Below, piece after piece: positions 1-7,888 of a stretch of DNA of 64,000 bases. The stretch covers positions 62,001-126,000 of the forward strand of contig NZ_SCKT01000001.1 of assembly GCF_014155765.1 (NCBI RefSeq). The letters are read 5' to 3'. Every line of letters starts with the position of its first letter. The stretch's first letter is position 1. Made by a program: the position numbers and the translations under genes. The DNA comes from Pantoea dispersa (lineage in GTDB: Bacteria > Pseudomonadota > Gammaproteobacteria > Enterobacterales > Enterobacteriaceae). A model generated the notes under the pieces. That model did not search any database and was not told the origin of the DNA. It worked only from the letters and a program-made list of their open reading frames with translations.

Positions 1-1026
1 CAGCCCCAGCCCACCCAGCAGCCCGGCATGAAACTTCTCGATCAGACGGCCGGCAATCGGTGCCATCACCATGGTAGCCAGCGGCCACGGCGTCAGCAGC
101 AGGCCGGTCGCGACCTCATCCCGGCCCAGAACGTTTTGCAGGAAAAACGGCAGCGACACCATCGCCAGCATTTGTGCGCAGAACGAACAGATCGAGGTAC
201 CGATCGACAACGAAAACACCGGAATGCGCAGCAAATCTACTGGCAGCAGCGGCACCGGCATCGCCAACTGACGCCGCACAAACACCACGCCGATCAGCAG
301 CAGCGCCAGCAGCATACCCGCAATCAGCCAGCCGTTTTCTCCCTGCGCGAAGCCGGTCAGCGCTGAAATCAGCAGGCCGAAAAACAGCGCATTCATGATG
401 GCGCTCGGCACATCAAATTTCTGCTGCTTCGCTTTCTGCGTGTTATCTGGCAGGAAGCGCAGCGCCAGCCACAGCGCCACCACACCGAGCGGCACGTTGA
501 TCAGGAACAGCCATTTCCAGCTGGCGATAGAGAGAATCGCCGCCGCCACCGTGGGACCGGCGGCGCTGGAGACCGCCACGATCAGCGAGTTGATGGCCAT
601 GCCGCGTCCCAGAAAGCGCTGCGGGTAAATAATACGGATTAGCGCCGTGTTGACGCTCATCAGCGCCGCACCGCCGAAGCCCTGCAGCACGCGCGCCACG
701 GTGAGCATATTCAGCGAAGAGGAGAGGGCGCAGAACAGCGAGGTGAACACAAACAGCACCAGCCCGACCTGATAGACGCGCCGGTAGCCGAACATATCGC
801 CAAGAAACGACAGCGACAGCAGCGAAATCACGATAGCGATTTGATAGGCGTTGACGATCCAGATCGATTCCGCCGGGCTGGCGTTCAGCTCACGCGCAAT
901 GGTCGGCAGCGCCACGTTGGCAATCGCGCCGTCCAGCACTGCCATCATGATGCCAAGCGCAATGGTAATTATTGCGCCGTAGCGCTGTGGAACGGGTAAT
1001 CCATCCTGAGACACGGTAGGAGACAT
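1..1026 (-). CDS. yebQ: MFS drug/proton antiporter, YebQ-like (3' end cut by window)
   Basis: This is the N-terminal 342 codons of a major facilitator superfamily transporter. The start is the ATG ending at 1026 and the frame is open to base 1. The protein begins MSPTVSQDGL and has a succession of hydrophobic segments. It carries the DHA2-type motif A region with GDMFGYRRVY near residues 70-80 and the motif C-like stretch SSAAGPTVAA. The family exports cationic dyes and drugs across the inner membrane in exchange for protons. It is divergent from kdgR, as yebQ is in E. coli, and this neighbourhood is the main reason for the symbol. Another DHA2 pump such as SmvA would look similar. The C-terminal third lies outside the window. 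Confidence 0.8.
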   Translation of the reverse strand, partial: MSPTVSQDGLPVPQRYGAIITIALGIMMAVLDGAIANVALPTIARELNASPAESIWIVNAYQIAIVISLLSLSFLGDMFGYRRVYQVGLVLFVFTSLFCALSSSLNMLTVARVLQGFGGAALMSVNTALIRIIYPQRFLGRGMAINSLIVAVSSAAGPTVAAAILSIASWKWLFLINVPLGVVALWLALRFLPDNTQKAKQQKFDVPSAIMNALFFGLLISALTGFAQGENGWLIAGMLLALLLIGVVFVRRQLAMPVPLLPVDLLRIPVFSLSIGTSICSFCAQMLAMVSLPFFLQNVLGRDEVATGLLLTPWPLATMVMAPIAGRLIEKFHAGLLGGLGL

Positions 1027-1188
1027 AAACAGGGAGAAGTGAAGTAAGTGAATATCATCATGCTAATCAATTTTCTGCCTGAAATCACCGCATTAATGGA
1101 CAAAAATTACAAGTGGATGTGTCGTTGCCGCCGTCCGGCTGTAACCTCTATACTGGCGTTTTTTGCAAAAGCGTTAAGGAAGTCCCGC

Positions 1189-1980
1189 ATGGCGAGCCGC
1201 GATAACGATAAACAGCCGGATGCCGTATCATCAGTGATAAAAGTGTTTGGCATTCTGCAGGCGCTGGGTGAAGAGCGCGATCACGGCATCACCGAGCTTT
1301 CGCAGCGGGTTATGATGTCAAAAAGCACGGTCTACCGCTTTCTGCAGACCATGAAATCGCTCGGCTATGTGGCGCAGGAGGGCGAGAGCGAAAAATATTC
1401 GCTGACGCTCAAGCTGTTTGAACTTGGCGCGCACGCGCTGCAGAACGTGGATTTGATTCGCAGCGCCGATGTGGAGATGCGCGAACTGTCGCGCCAGACC
1501 AAAGAGACCATTCATCTCGGCGCGCTGGAAGAGGACAGCATCGTCTATATCCACAAGATTGACTCGCTGTATAACCTGCGCATGTATTCGCGCATCGGCC
1601 GGCGTAATCCGCTGCACAGTACCGCCATTGGCAAAGTGCTGCTGGCGTGGCGTGAGCGCACGGAGGTGAACGACATTCTGCGTGAAGTGGAATTCCGTCG
1701 CAGTACCGCTAACACTATCGTCAGCGCGCAGGCGCTGCTCCCGGTGCTGGATCAGGTCAGGCAACAGGGCTTTGGTGAGGATAATGAAGAGCAGGAAGCG
1801 GGGATTCGCTGTCTGGCGGTACCGGTGTTTGATCGCTTCGGCGTGGTGATTGCCGGCATGAGCCTCTCTTTTCCGACGGTGCGCTTCTCCGAACCGGCAA
1901 AAAAAGAGTATGTGGCGATGCTGCATCGTGCCGCGCGTAAGGTGTCGGAGCAAATGGGCTATTACGACTATCCGTTCTGA
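1189..1980 (+). CDS. kdgR: IclR-family transcriptional repressor KdgR
   Basis: KdgR represses genes for uptake and breakdown of pectin-derived 2-keto-3-deoxygluconate in enterobacteria. The ATG at 1189 follows AAGGA and gives 263 residues, the same length as the E. coli protein; an in-frame start at 1048 would add 47 residues that do not fit the family. The N-terminal winged helix is at about residues 15-75 (ITELSQRV...SKSTVYRFLQ). The rest is the IclR effector domain, including HSTAIGKVLLAW. It is divergent from the yebQ-like transporter and followed by yobH, matching the E. coli neighbourhood. Confidence 0.95.
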   Translation: MASRDNDKQPDAVSSVIKVFGILQALGEERDHGITELSQRVMMSKSTVYRFLQTMKSLGYVAQEGESEKYSLTLKLFELGAHALQNVDLIRSADVEMRELSRQTKETIHLGALEEDSIVYIHKIDSLYNLRMYSRIGRRNPLHSTAIGKVLLAWRERTEVNDILREVEFRRSTANTIVSAQALLPVLDQVRQQGFGEDNEEQEAGIRCLAVPVFDRFGVVIAGMSLSFPTVRFSEPAKKEYVAMLHRAARKVSEQMGYYDYPF

Positions 1981-1983
1981 ATC

Positions 1984-2010
1984 CTGCCGGGCTGACGCGC
2001 AGCCCGGCAG
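1984..2010. terminator. Hairpin between convergent kdgR and yobH
   Basis: A perfect 10-bp inverted repeat, CTGCCGGGCT at 1984-1993 and AGCCCGGCAG at 2001-2010, with a 7-base loop. It sits between the two stop codons. No long T tract follows on either strand, so it may act as a bidirectional 3' stabiliser or a weak terminator. Confidence 0.5.
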
Positions 2011-2020
2011 GCGGCTTAAC

Positions 2021-2257
2021 TTAGTTATCGACCACTTCGCCGCTTTTCTTCAGCAGTGGACAATCGGTAACGCCAACAATGCCGCTGTCGGTGTGCAGAT
2101 ACTGTGCGGTAATCATGCCGCGCGCGGTCAGGTAGCTGCACTGTAAGCCCAGCCCGGCTGCGTTTTTATTGCTGCCGGTTAACACGCCGTAGCCGGTAAA
2201 CAGCATCGCCAGCCACAAGACAGCCAGCACCATCACCGCACGAATCAGTAGTTTCAT
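2021..2257 (-). CDS. yobH: YobH family small membrane/secreted protein
   Basis: A 78-residue protein matching E. coli YobH along its length (for example GLQCSYLTARG and TAQYLHTDSGI). It has one N-terminal hydrophobic segment at about residues 5-25 that could be a signal anchor or signal peptide. Two cysteines follow, in QCSY and TDCPL, suggesting a periplasmic disulfide if the protein is exported. Its function is unknown. It is convergent with kdgR and divergent from yebO. In E. coli mgrB lies between yebO and yobH, but nothing like it is present here. Confidence 0.9.
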   Translation of the reverse strand: MKLLIRAVMVLAVLWLAMLFTGYGVLTGSNKNAAGLGLQCSYLTARGMITAQYLHTDSGIVGVTDCPLLKKSGEVVDN

Positions 2258-2475
2258 TTTTATCTCCTTGTGTTACATAACGCAGCTGTTCCCGCATTGC
2301 TGCGAACTCTATAGTAGCAGCATGCCTCGCTTTTCTCGCCGGATCGATCAGAGATAACTGAAAGCGGCACGCAGGCGGGATAATCTGCTTTATCTCCGCC
2401 ACCATATCTTTTCCGCACGCAACGAGTAGAATCAGCGGCGATATACCTGAATGATGTTTGAGGATTGATGCAGTT

Positions 2476-2751
2476 ATGAACGAATTAGCCGCCAGTACCG
2501 GTCCGCTGTTTAACTATGGCGTGCTGGCCGTCATTGTGGTTGTGGCCTTTATTGCCTGGTTTTTTGTTAACCGGGCCAGCGTGCGCGCCAGTGAACAGCT
2601 TCAGCTGCTGGAAGCGCTGCTGGAAGAGCAAAAGAAACAGAACGCGCTGCTGCGCCGTATCGCTGAGGCGCAGCCGGTGGCCGAAAAAGCGCAGGATGAG
2701 CAGGATGCCGGGGATAAGCGCGACTTTATTCGCCTGATTCCGGAACGTTAA
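2476..2751 (+). CDS. yebO: YebO family small inner-membrane protein
   Basis: A 91-residue protein with one transmembrane segment at about residues 15-35 (VLAVIVVVAFIAWFFV), the family signature FVNRAS, and then a charged, Gln/Glu-rich cytoplasmic helix (EALLEEQKKQNALLRR) likely to form a coiled coil. The ATG at 2476 aligns with the E. coli start and has TGAGGA about 12 bases upstream; a TTG at 2458 is in frame but less likely. Its function is unknown. In E. coli it belongs to the yobF-cspC-yebO region. Confidence 0.9.
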   Translation: MNELAASTGPLFNYGVLAVIVVVAFIAWFFVNRASVRASEQLQLLEALLEEQKKQNALLRRIAEAQPVAEKAQDEQDAGDKRDFIRLIPER

Positions 2752-2769
2752 GCACACAACGGAGAGGCC

Positions 2770-3768
2770 ATGGCCTGGCAAAATCCCTGGTATGACGCTT
2801 CGCTGGCCCATCATACGCCGCACGGCTTTCGTAACCCGGAAGAGGAGTTGCGTCAGCCTGGCGATCTACAGCGCTGGCGGCGCGAGCGTAAGCAGCAGAA
2901 TCTGCCGCTGCCACCGCAGTCCGGCTATGCGGCCTTTACCGCCAGCTGGTGCCAGCAGGCCGACCTGAGCGGTGAAGATGACCGTGTCTGGTGGCTGGGC
3001 CATGCCGCGCTCCTGCTGCGTCTCAATCAGCGTTATATTTTGATCGATCCGGCGCTGTCGGCACGCGCTTCGCCGTTGCCGTTTGCCGGGCCGCAGCGTA
3101 AAACCCCGGCGCCGCTCAGCGTGGCGCAGCTGCCGCATCTTGATTATGTGCTGATCTCGCATAACCATTACGATCACCTTGATCGGCCTACGGTGAAACG
3201 CATCGCCCGCCGCTTTCCTGCCGCGCACTTTCTGGTGCCGCTGGGGATGGCCGACTGGTGTCGCCGCCGTGGCGTGCGCACCGTCACCGAACTGGACTGG
3301 TGGCAGCAGGTGCAGCTGGACGACATCAGCTTCACAGCGGTTCCCGCGCGCCACTGGAGCATGCGTACCTTCTGGGATCGCAACCGGTCGCTGTGGTGCG
3401 GCTGGGTAGTGCGTAATGCGCAGCTCAATTTCTGGTTCTCCGGCGATAGCGGCTACAGCGATAATCTCTCTGCCATCGCGCAGCGTCTGGGGCCGTTTAA
3501 TCTGGCTGCGTTACCGATAGGTGCCTATGCACCAAAATGGTTCATGCGCGGCCAGCACATGGACCCGGATCAGGCGGTACAGCTCTGGCAGCAGATAGGG
3601 CGACCGCTGGCGATTCCCATTCACTGGGGCGTATTTGAGCTGGCGGACGAGTCGCTTGACGATCCGCCGACGGTACTGGCGCAAGCACTGCTGCAGGCGG
3701 GCGAGGTCGATGCGCCTTTTGCCGCATGGCGAATTGGCGAGAGCCGCAGCCTGATGAATTACGATTAA
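2770..3768 (+). CDS. Metallo-beta-lactamase-fold hydrolase, RomA/NAPE-PLD-like
   Basis: A 332-residue member of the beta-lactamase-like superfamily. The metal motif SHNHYDHLD (HxHxDH) is at about residues 136-144, followed by the later ligand motifs GDSGYSD and IHWGVFEL. Overall similarity is to the group containing RomA of Enterobacter and the N-acyl-phosphatidylethanolamine phospholipase D fold. The substrate cannot be told from sequence. There is no signal peptide, so it is probably cytoplasmic. The start follows GGAGAGGCC and lies 18 bases after yebO, so the two are probably co-transcribed. I know of no gene here in E. coli K-12. Confidence 0.85.
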   Translation: MAWQNPWYDASLAHHTPHGFRNPEEELRQPGDLQRWRRERKQQNLPLPPQSGYAAFTASWCQQADLSGEDDRVWWLGHAALLLRLNQRYILIDPALSARASPLPFAGPQRKTPAPLSVAQLPHLDYVLISHNHYDHLDRPTVKRIARRFPAAHFLVPLGMADWCRRRGVRTVTELDWWQQVQLDDISFTAVPARHWSMRTFWDRNRSLWCGWVVRNAQLNFWFSGDSGYSDNLSAIAQRLGPFNLAALPIGAYAPKWFMRGQHMDPDQAVQLWQQIGRPLAIPIHWGVFELADESLDDPPTVLAQALLQAGEVDAPFAAWRIGESRSLMNYD

Positions 3769-4308
3769 GATTTATCCTAAGCCCTTTTTGTTAAATGCCA
3801 GCGGCTTCCGCGCTTTTTTAACATTTAATTGTTGGGTGTTTAGAAAAAAATGAGATAAATGCCAGCGTGCAGTCTGCCTATATTTGGGGCAACGGCGATT
3901 ATATTTTCCTGATTTTGGTGCAAAACTATTTTTAACTTGTAGTGCCAGGCATTTATTGTACAAGATTTGAACGCTGCGCAGTTATGTCGCTTATTGCACA
4001 ACGGCCAGTGAAATAGCTTATCTGTGCCATATTAATGCAATATTTTTTGCCTAAACTTATTCGGTTTAAATGTGAAAAGGCAGCGTTTACCGCTGCGCTT
4101 GACGAAACGCGAGTCTGGCGCTAACTATACTGACGCATAGACTTTTTTTGCACACGTTGAGGCGTTGCTGTCAATAACGTTATCCACCTTTCGCTGCCGG
4201 TTTCAGGCAATTATGTGCGGCATGTCGATCACTGTTTAAAAATGGCTTGCCATTAATTAGCGGATATGTGATAACGAATCGTGGGTCAAACGAGGTACAG
4301 TTCTGTTT
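3769..4308 (+). promoter_or_regulatory. Long AT-rich leader/promoter region of yobF-cspC
   Basis: About 540 bases with no convincing gene on either strand. A possible promoter is TTGACG at 4099-4104 followed after 17 bases by TAACTA, with TATACT overlapping at 4126-4131. If it is used, the transcript has a leader of more than 150 bases before yobF, which fits the long, structured leaders of cold-shock-type genes. GCAGCG and CGCTGC near 4080-4096 can form a small hairpin. No mgrB-like ORF was found here. Confidence 0.35.
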
Positions 4309-4383
4309 ATGTATGGCATCTTCAGTAAAGAAGTTACGAGTAAAGACGTTGACGTTGAATACCGCTTCCTTGCCGAACCTTAA
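4309..4383 (+). CDS. yobF: YobF (DUF2527) small protein, shortened to 24 residues
   Basis: A 24-codon ORF beginning MYGIFSKEV, preceded by CGAGG. It matches the first 24 residues of the 47-residue E. coli YobF (MCGIFSKEV...DVEYRF.AEP), a small stress-induced protein encoded just before cspC. Here a TAA at 4381-4383 stands where E. coli has a tyrosine codon. The next codons in the same frame (I-S-A-S-F-S-N-V-S) still resemble the E. coli continuation I-G-A-S-C-S-N-V-S, as I remember that sequence. The gene is therefore either a recently truncated yobF or a short natural form. Its function is unknown. Confidence 0.75.
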   Translation: MYGIFSKEVTSKDVDVEYRFLAEP

Positions 4384-4466
4384 ATTAGTGCCTCATTCAG
4401 TAATGTCTCTGGTTTCTCTGTAAGACTGCCTGCGGGCAATATAAACACTCTAAGGAATTTGCAAAA

Positions 4467-4676
4467 ATGGCAAAGATTAAAGGTCAGGTTAAGTGGTTCA
4501 ACGAGTCTAAAGGTTTTGGTTTTATTACTCCTGCTGACGGCAGCAAAGACGTGTTCGTTCACTTCTCTGCTATCCAGGGCAACGGTTTTAAAACCCTGGC
4601 CGAAGGTCAACAAGTTGAGTTTGAAATTCAGGACGGCCAGAAAGGCCCGGCAGCAGTTAACGTTACTGCTATCTGA
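4467..4676 (+). CDS. cspC: Cold-shock-family RNA chaperone CspC
   Basis: A 69-residue single cold-shock domain, apparently one substitution (GQQVEF for GQNVEF) from E. coli CspC. The RNA-binding motifs KGFGFITP (RNP1) and VFVHFSAI (RNP2) are intact. CspC is a constitutively made nucleic-acid chaperone and antiterminator that influences stability of rpoS and stress mRNAs. The start follows TAAGGA at 4452-4457. It lies 83 bases after yobF and is closed by a strong terminator at 4721. Confidence 0.97.
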   Translation: MAKIKGQVKWFNESKGFGFITPADGSKDVFVHFSAIQGNGFKTLAEGQQVEFEIQDGQKGPAAVNVTAI

Positions 4677-4720
4677 TTTCGCACTCAGGCTCGGTGTCAT
4701 GCACCGCTGAATCGAATCTT

Positions 4721-4756
4721 AAAAGCCCTGCTCAATGAGCGGGGCTTTTCTTTATC
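4721..4756 (+). terminator. Rho-independent terminator of cspC
   Basis: AAAAGCCCTGCTC and GAGCGGGGCTTTT pair around an AAT loop, and the stem ends in TTTTCTTT. This is a standard intrinsic terminator in sequence and position. Confidence 0.88.
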
Positions 4757-4816
4757 CTTTCTGTTACCGGATGATCAGGGTAAACTGCGCCGCGAATCGC
4801 TAACCCGGAGTTATCT

Positions 4817-5623
4817 ATGTCGTTGATTTGCCCACTTTGCCACCTCGCTTTGCACCTGCACGCCAGCAGTTATCGCTGTGCGTCCGGTCATCAGTTCGAT
4901 CGGGCGAAGGAGGGGTACGTCAACCTGCTGCCGGTGCAGCACAAAGGTTCACGGGAACCGGGCGACAGCGCAGAGATGCTTCAGGCGCGTCGGGCCTTTC
5001 TGGATGCCGGACACTATCAGCCGCTGCGCGATCGGGTGGCGCAATGTCTGGCTCAGCCGCTCACGAACCGGCCCGCGCAGCTGCTGGATATCGGCTGTGG
5101 CGAAGGCTATTACACCGCCGCCCTGGCTGCCGCGTTGCCCGACAGCCAGCTGTACGGTCTGGATGTGGCCAAAGCCGCGGTGCGCATGGCGGCAAAGCGC
5201 TATCGCGCGGTTAACTTTTGTGTCGCCTCCAGCCAGCGCCTGCCGTTTGCTGATGGTTCACTGGACGCCATCGTGCGCATTTACGCGCCCTGTAACGAGC
5301 AGGAGCTGAGCCGCGTTATCAGGTCCGGCGGCTATTTGCTGACGGTGACACCGGGGCCGCACCATCTGCAGCAGTTTAAGGCGTTGATCTATCGCGAAGT
5401 GCAGCTGCATACGGTGGAAGAGAAAAACTATGCGGGATTTGAGCAGATCGATCAGCAAAACCTTCACTACACGATGACGCTGAACGGGGCGGAAGCGGTG
5501 AGCCTGCTGCAGATGACCCCCTTTGCCTGGCGTGCGCGTGAAGCGGTGTGGCAGCAGCTGGCCTCCAGCGCCACCTTTAGCTGTGACGCGGATTTCACCC
5601 TGACGCTGTGGCAGCGCGTTTAA
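4817..5623 (+). CDS. rlmA: 23S rRNA (guanine(745)-N1)-methyltransferase RlmA
   Basis: A 268-residue SAM-dependent enzyme that methylates G745 in helix 35 of 23S rRNA. The N-terminal zinc site is visible as C5, C8, C21 and H25. The Rossmann methyltransferase motif I is [12 protein letters not shown] near residues 90-101, and [18 protein letters not shown] follows. Length matches E. coli RlmA (269). Its stop codon overlaps that of yobD on the other strand (TTAA at 5620-5623), so the two genes are convergent with no spacer. In E. coli mntP lies between them. Confidence 0.95.
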   Translation: MSLICPLCHLALHLHASSYRCASGHQFDRAKEGYVNLLPVQHKGSREPGDSAEMLQARRAFLDAGHYQPLRDRVAQCLAQPLTNRPAQLLDIGCGEGYYTAALAAALPDSQLYGLDVAKAAVRMAAKRYRAVNFCVASSQRLPFADGSLDAIVRIYAPCNEQELSRVIRSGGYLLTVTPGPHHLQQFKALIYREVQLHTVEEKNYAGFEQIDQQNLHYTMTLNGAEAVSLLQMTPFAWRAREAVWQQLASSATFSCDADFTLTLWQRV

Positions 5624-6078
5624 CGCGCCTCCACCAGCGTATGGTAGATTTTCTCCAGGTCGTCGAGCTGTTTCACCGCAATCAGCAGGCGACGCTGCTC
5701 CAGCTGCATCACCAGAATGCCATCCTCTGACAGGTTCATACTCTGAATACGCCGGTAATCGATCCACACGCTGGCAAAAAACAGGCCGTCATTTTTCATC
5801 AGCAGCCGCGGGCTGCGGATCCAGAACAGCCAGATAGCCATAAAGCACAGCACCATCAGCAGGGTAGTGGTGAGCTGCGGGCCATGATGGCTGACGTTGT
5901 TCCACAGCAGAATCAGTAGCAGCACGATAAAGATGCCGCTGTCGATTTTATGGCGGCGACGCAGGGTGACGCGCAGTCGGGTCGGTCCATTGCGGCGGGG
6001 CAGGATGACATCGTCGTAAATCGCAAACAGGGCGAGAGCGGCGATCAGCAGGGCAATCAGGGCGTCAGTCAGTGACAT
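5620..6078 (-). CDS. yobD: YobD, DUF986 inner-membrane protein
   Basis: A 152-residue protein, the same length as E. coli YobD. It has hydrophobic segments at about residues 3-20, 47-62 and 70-86 and then a soluble C-terminal part ([17 protein letters not shown]). The ATG ends at 6078. Its function is unknown. It follows manZ in the same direction but after a terminator-like hairpin at 6136-6164, so it is probably transcribed only by readthrough from manXYZ or from its own promoter. Confidence 0.92.
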   Translation of the reverse strand: MSLTDALIALLIAALALFAIYDDVILPRRNGPTRLRVTLRRRHKIDSGIFIVLLLILLWNNVSHHGPQLTTTLLMVLCFMAIWLFWIRSPRLLMKNDGLFFASVWIDYRRIQSMNLSEDGILVMQLEQRRLLIAVKQLDDLEKIYHTLVEAR

Positions 6079-6135
6079 ACAGGCTTCTTCCTCAACCGAA
6101 GTGACCTCAGCGTTGGCGCTCAGGTCACGCCGTTC

Positions 6136-6164
6136 AAAAAACGCCGGGAGTCTGACTCCCGGCG
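6136..6164 (-). terminator. Terminator of manXYZ
   Basis: CGCCGGGAGT and ACTCCCGGCG form a 10-bp perfect stem with a 3-base loop at 6142-6164. On the minus strand it is followed by TTTTTT. It lies between manZ and yobD. Confidence 0.85.
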
Positions 6165-6170
6165 GTGAGA

Positions 6171-7016
6171 TTACAGACCGAGCAGGCCGATCCAGTAACC
6201 AAAGATACCGATGGCAAAGAAGCCAACGATGATCCACAGCGCGTTAACTTTACGGCGCAGCAGCCACATACAGCCAAAGGTCAGCAGCAGTGGAATCAGG
6301 CCGGGCATCAGCTGGTCGAGAATCGACTGCACGGTGGTGACCGTGGTTTTGCCGGTCTGGTCGGTGATGCGGGATACCACCAGCGGCACGTTGACGTGTG
6401 TCCACTTATTGACCAGCGCCCCCATGACAAACAGGCCGAGTATCGATGCCCCCTCGGTGAGTTTTTGCAGGAAGCCGCCGCCCATATCGCTGACGATATC
6501 CACCCCTTTGCGATAGCCATAAGCCACGCCGTAATAGCGGGTCAGCATGCGCGCAATGTTAAACAGGAAGAAGAACAGCAGCGGACCGAGCAGGCTGCCG
6601 CTCATCGCGATACCGGCACCCAGTGCGGCGAACACCGGACGCACGGTCCCCCAGAAAATCGGGTCGCCCACGCCAGCCAGCGGCCCCATCAGGCCCACTT
6701 TGATCCCGTTAATGGCACCGTCATCGATCGCTGCCCCGTTGGCGCGCTGCTCTTCCATTGCCATGGTCACGCCGAGCACCGGCGCTGCCACGTAAGGATG
6801 CGTGTTGAAGAATTCAAGGTGACGCTTAATCGCCTGCTTGCGCTCGTCGTTGTTTTCCGGATACAGGCGACGGATCACCGGCACCATTGAGAAGCAGAAG
6901 CCCAGCGCCTGCATGCGTTCAAAGTTCCACGAACCCTGAAACAGGTTGGAGCGCAGGAACACACCGCGCACGTCACCGGGGGTGAGTTTCTTTGGAGTAT
7001 TGGTTGTATCTACCAT
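6171..7016 (-). CDS. manZ: PTS mannose-family transporter subunit IID
   Basis: A 281-residue IID component of the mannose phosphotransferase system. With ManY it forms the inner-membrane channel that takes up mannose, glucose, glucosamine and related sugars as ManX phosphorylates them. The family motif region LRSNLFQGSWNFERMQALGF is near residues 21-40. ANGAAIDDGAINGIKVGLMGPLAGVGDP is the conserved IID loop, and the C-terminal third is strongly hydrophobic. It lies 14 bases after manY in the manXYZ operon. In other bacteria this complex is also used by phage lambda DNA and some bacteriocins. Confidence 0.96.
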   Translation of the reverse strand: MVDTTNTPKKLTPGDVRGVFLRSNLFQGSWNFERMQALGFCFSMVPVIRRLYPENNDERKQAIKRHLEFFNTHPYVAAPVLGVTMAMEEQRANGAAIDDGAINGIKVGLMGPLAGVGDPIFWGTVRPVFAALGAGIAMSGSLLGPLLFFFLFNIARMLTRYYGVAYGYRKGVDIVSDMGGGFLQKLTEGASILGLFVMGALVNKWTHVNVPLVVSRITDQTGKTTVTTVQSILDQLMPGLIPLLLTFGCMWLLRRKVNALWIIVGFFAIGIFGYWIGLLGL

Positions 7017-7030
7017 GATGTCACCTGTTC

Positions 7031-7831
7031 CTAGTCGAGTTCGTTGTCGAGGTCGTTGTTAGCCGGGCCCGCCGAGGCAGCGCCTGCGACGCGGTTGTAT
7101 TTTGGCGCCAGCTGGATGTACAGCACCGCCATTACCACGCCAATCACGCCCAGCGCCACCAGGTTAAAGTTGGTGAACGCGGCGGTGACAAAGCCAAGAT
7201 AGAAGAACGGCATCAGGTAACCGGCACGCATCATGTTGATGACCATCGCGTAACCGACCACCACGATCATGCCGCCGGCGATGTTCAGACCATTGGTGAC
7301 CACTTCCGGAATCGAACTCAGCAGGCTGTGCACCGCGCTGGTACCGACCGAGACCGCCACAATCAGCGCCGGGATAGCGATACGCATCGCCTGCAGCAGC
7401 AGGGCAGAGACGTGGATCCATGAAATCGCCGTCAGATTGCCTTTCTCCGCAGCTTTATCCGCGGCGTGCTGGAAGGCGACAGTGATGGTACGCACGATGA
7501 TGGTCAGCACCTGACCAGCTGCGGCCAGCGGGATGGCCAGCGCAATACCGGCACCGACGCTTTGACCGCCGGCAATGACCAGAATCGTAGAGATGATGGA
7601 AGCCAGCGCCGCATCCGGTGCCACTGCCGCACCGATGTTCATCCAGCCCAGCGCGATCATCTCCAGCGTACCGCCGATGATGATGCCGGTTTTCATATCA
7701 CCCAGCACTGCACCAATCAGGGTACAGGCCACCAGCGGCCGGTGGAACTGGAACTCATCGAGAATCGATCCCATCCCGGCAATACAGGCCACAATAAATA
7801 TCAACACTATTTGTAGCGAGGTTATTTCCAT
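7031..7831 (-). CDS. manY: PTS mannose-family transporter subunit IIC
   Basis: A 266-residue polytopic membrane protein, the same length as E. coli ManY. It starts MEITSLQIVL and contains the IIC signature GTLEMIALGWMNIGAA near residues 58-73. The start is set by the E. coli alignment; an in-frame ATG 18 bases upstream would add MLRKNA. It is the sugar-binding channel subunit and is encoded between manX (57 bases upstream) and manZ. Confidence 0.96.
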   Translation of the reverse strand: MEITSLQIVLIFIVACIAGMGSILDEFQFHRPLVACTLIGAVLGDMKTGIIIGGTLEMIALGWMNIGAAVAPDAALASIISTILVIAGGQSVGAGIALAIPLAAAGQVLTIIVRTITVAFQHAADKAAEKGNLTAISWIHVSALLLQAMRIAIPALIVAVSVGTSAVHSLLSSIPEVVTNGLNIAGGMIVVVGYAMVINMMRAGYLMPFFYLGFVTAAFTNFNLVALGVIGVVMAVLYIQLAPKYNRVAGAASAGPANNDLDNELD

Positions 7832-7888
7832 TGCATTTTTCCTCAGCAAGATCAGAACTTTTTGCCCACGCGCGCAGGCACAGGCGAA

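Noticed and set aside
1048-1188. N-terminal extension of kdgR from an upstream ATG
   Set aside because: KdgR from the ATG at 1189 has the exact family length with a good ribosome site; the extension crosses the promoter region.
3772-3963. Minus-strand ORF of 63 codons in the yobF-cspC leader, considered as mgrB or another small protein
   Set aside because: It lacks the MgrB membrane helix and cysteines, has no ribosome site, and is in AT-rich leader DNA.
6165-6890. Plus-strand ORF of 241 codons opposite manZ
   Set aside because: A shadow of manZ with a low-complexity His/Gln composition and no own ribosome site.
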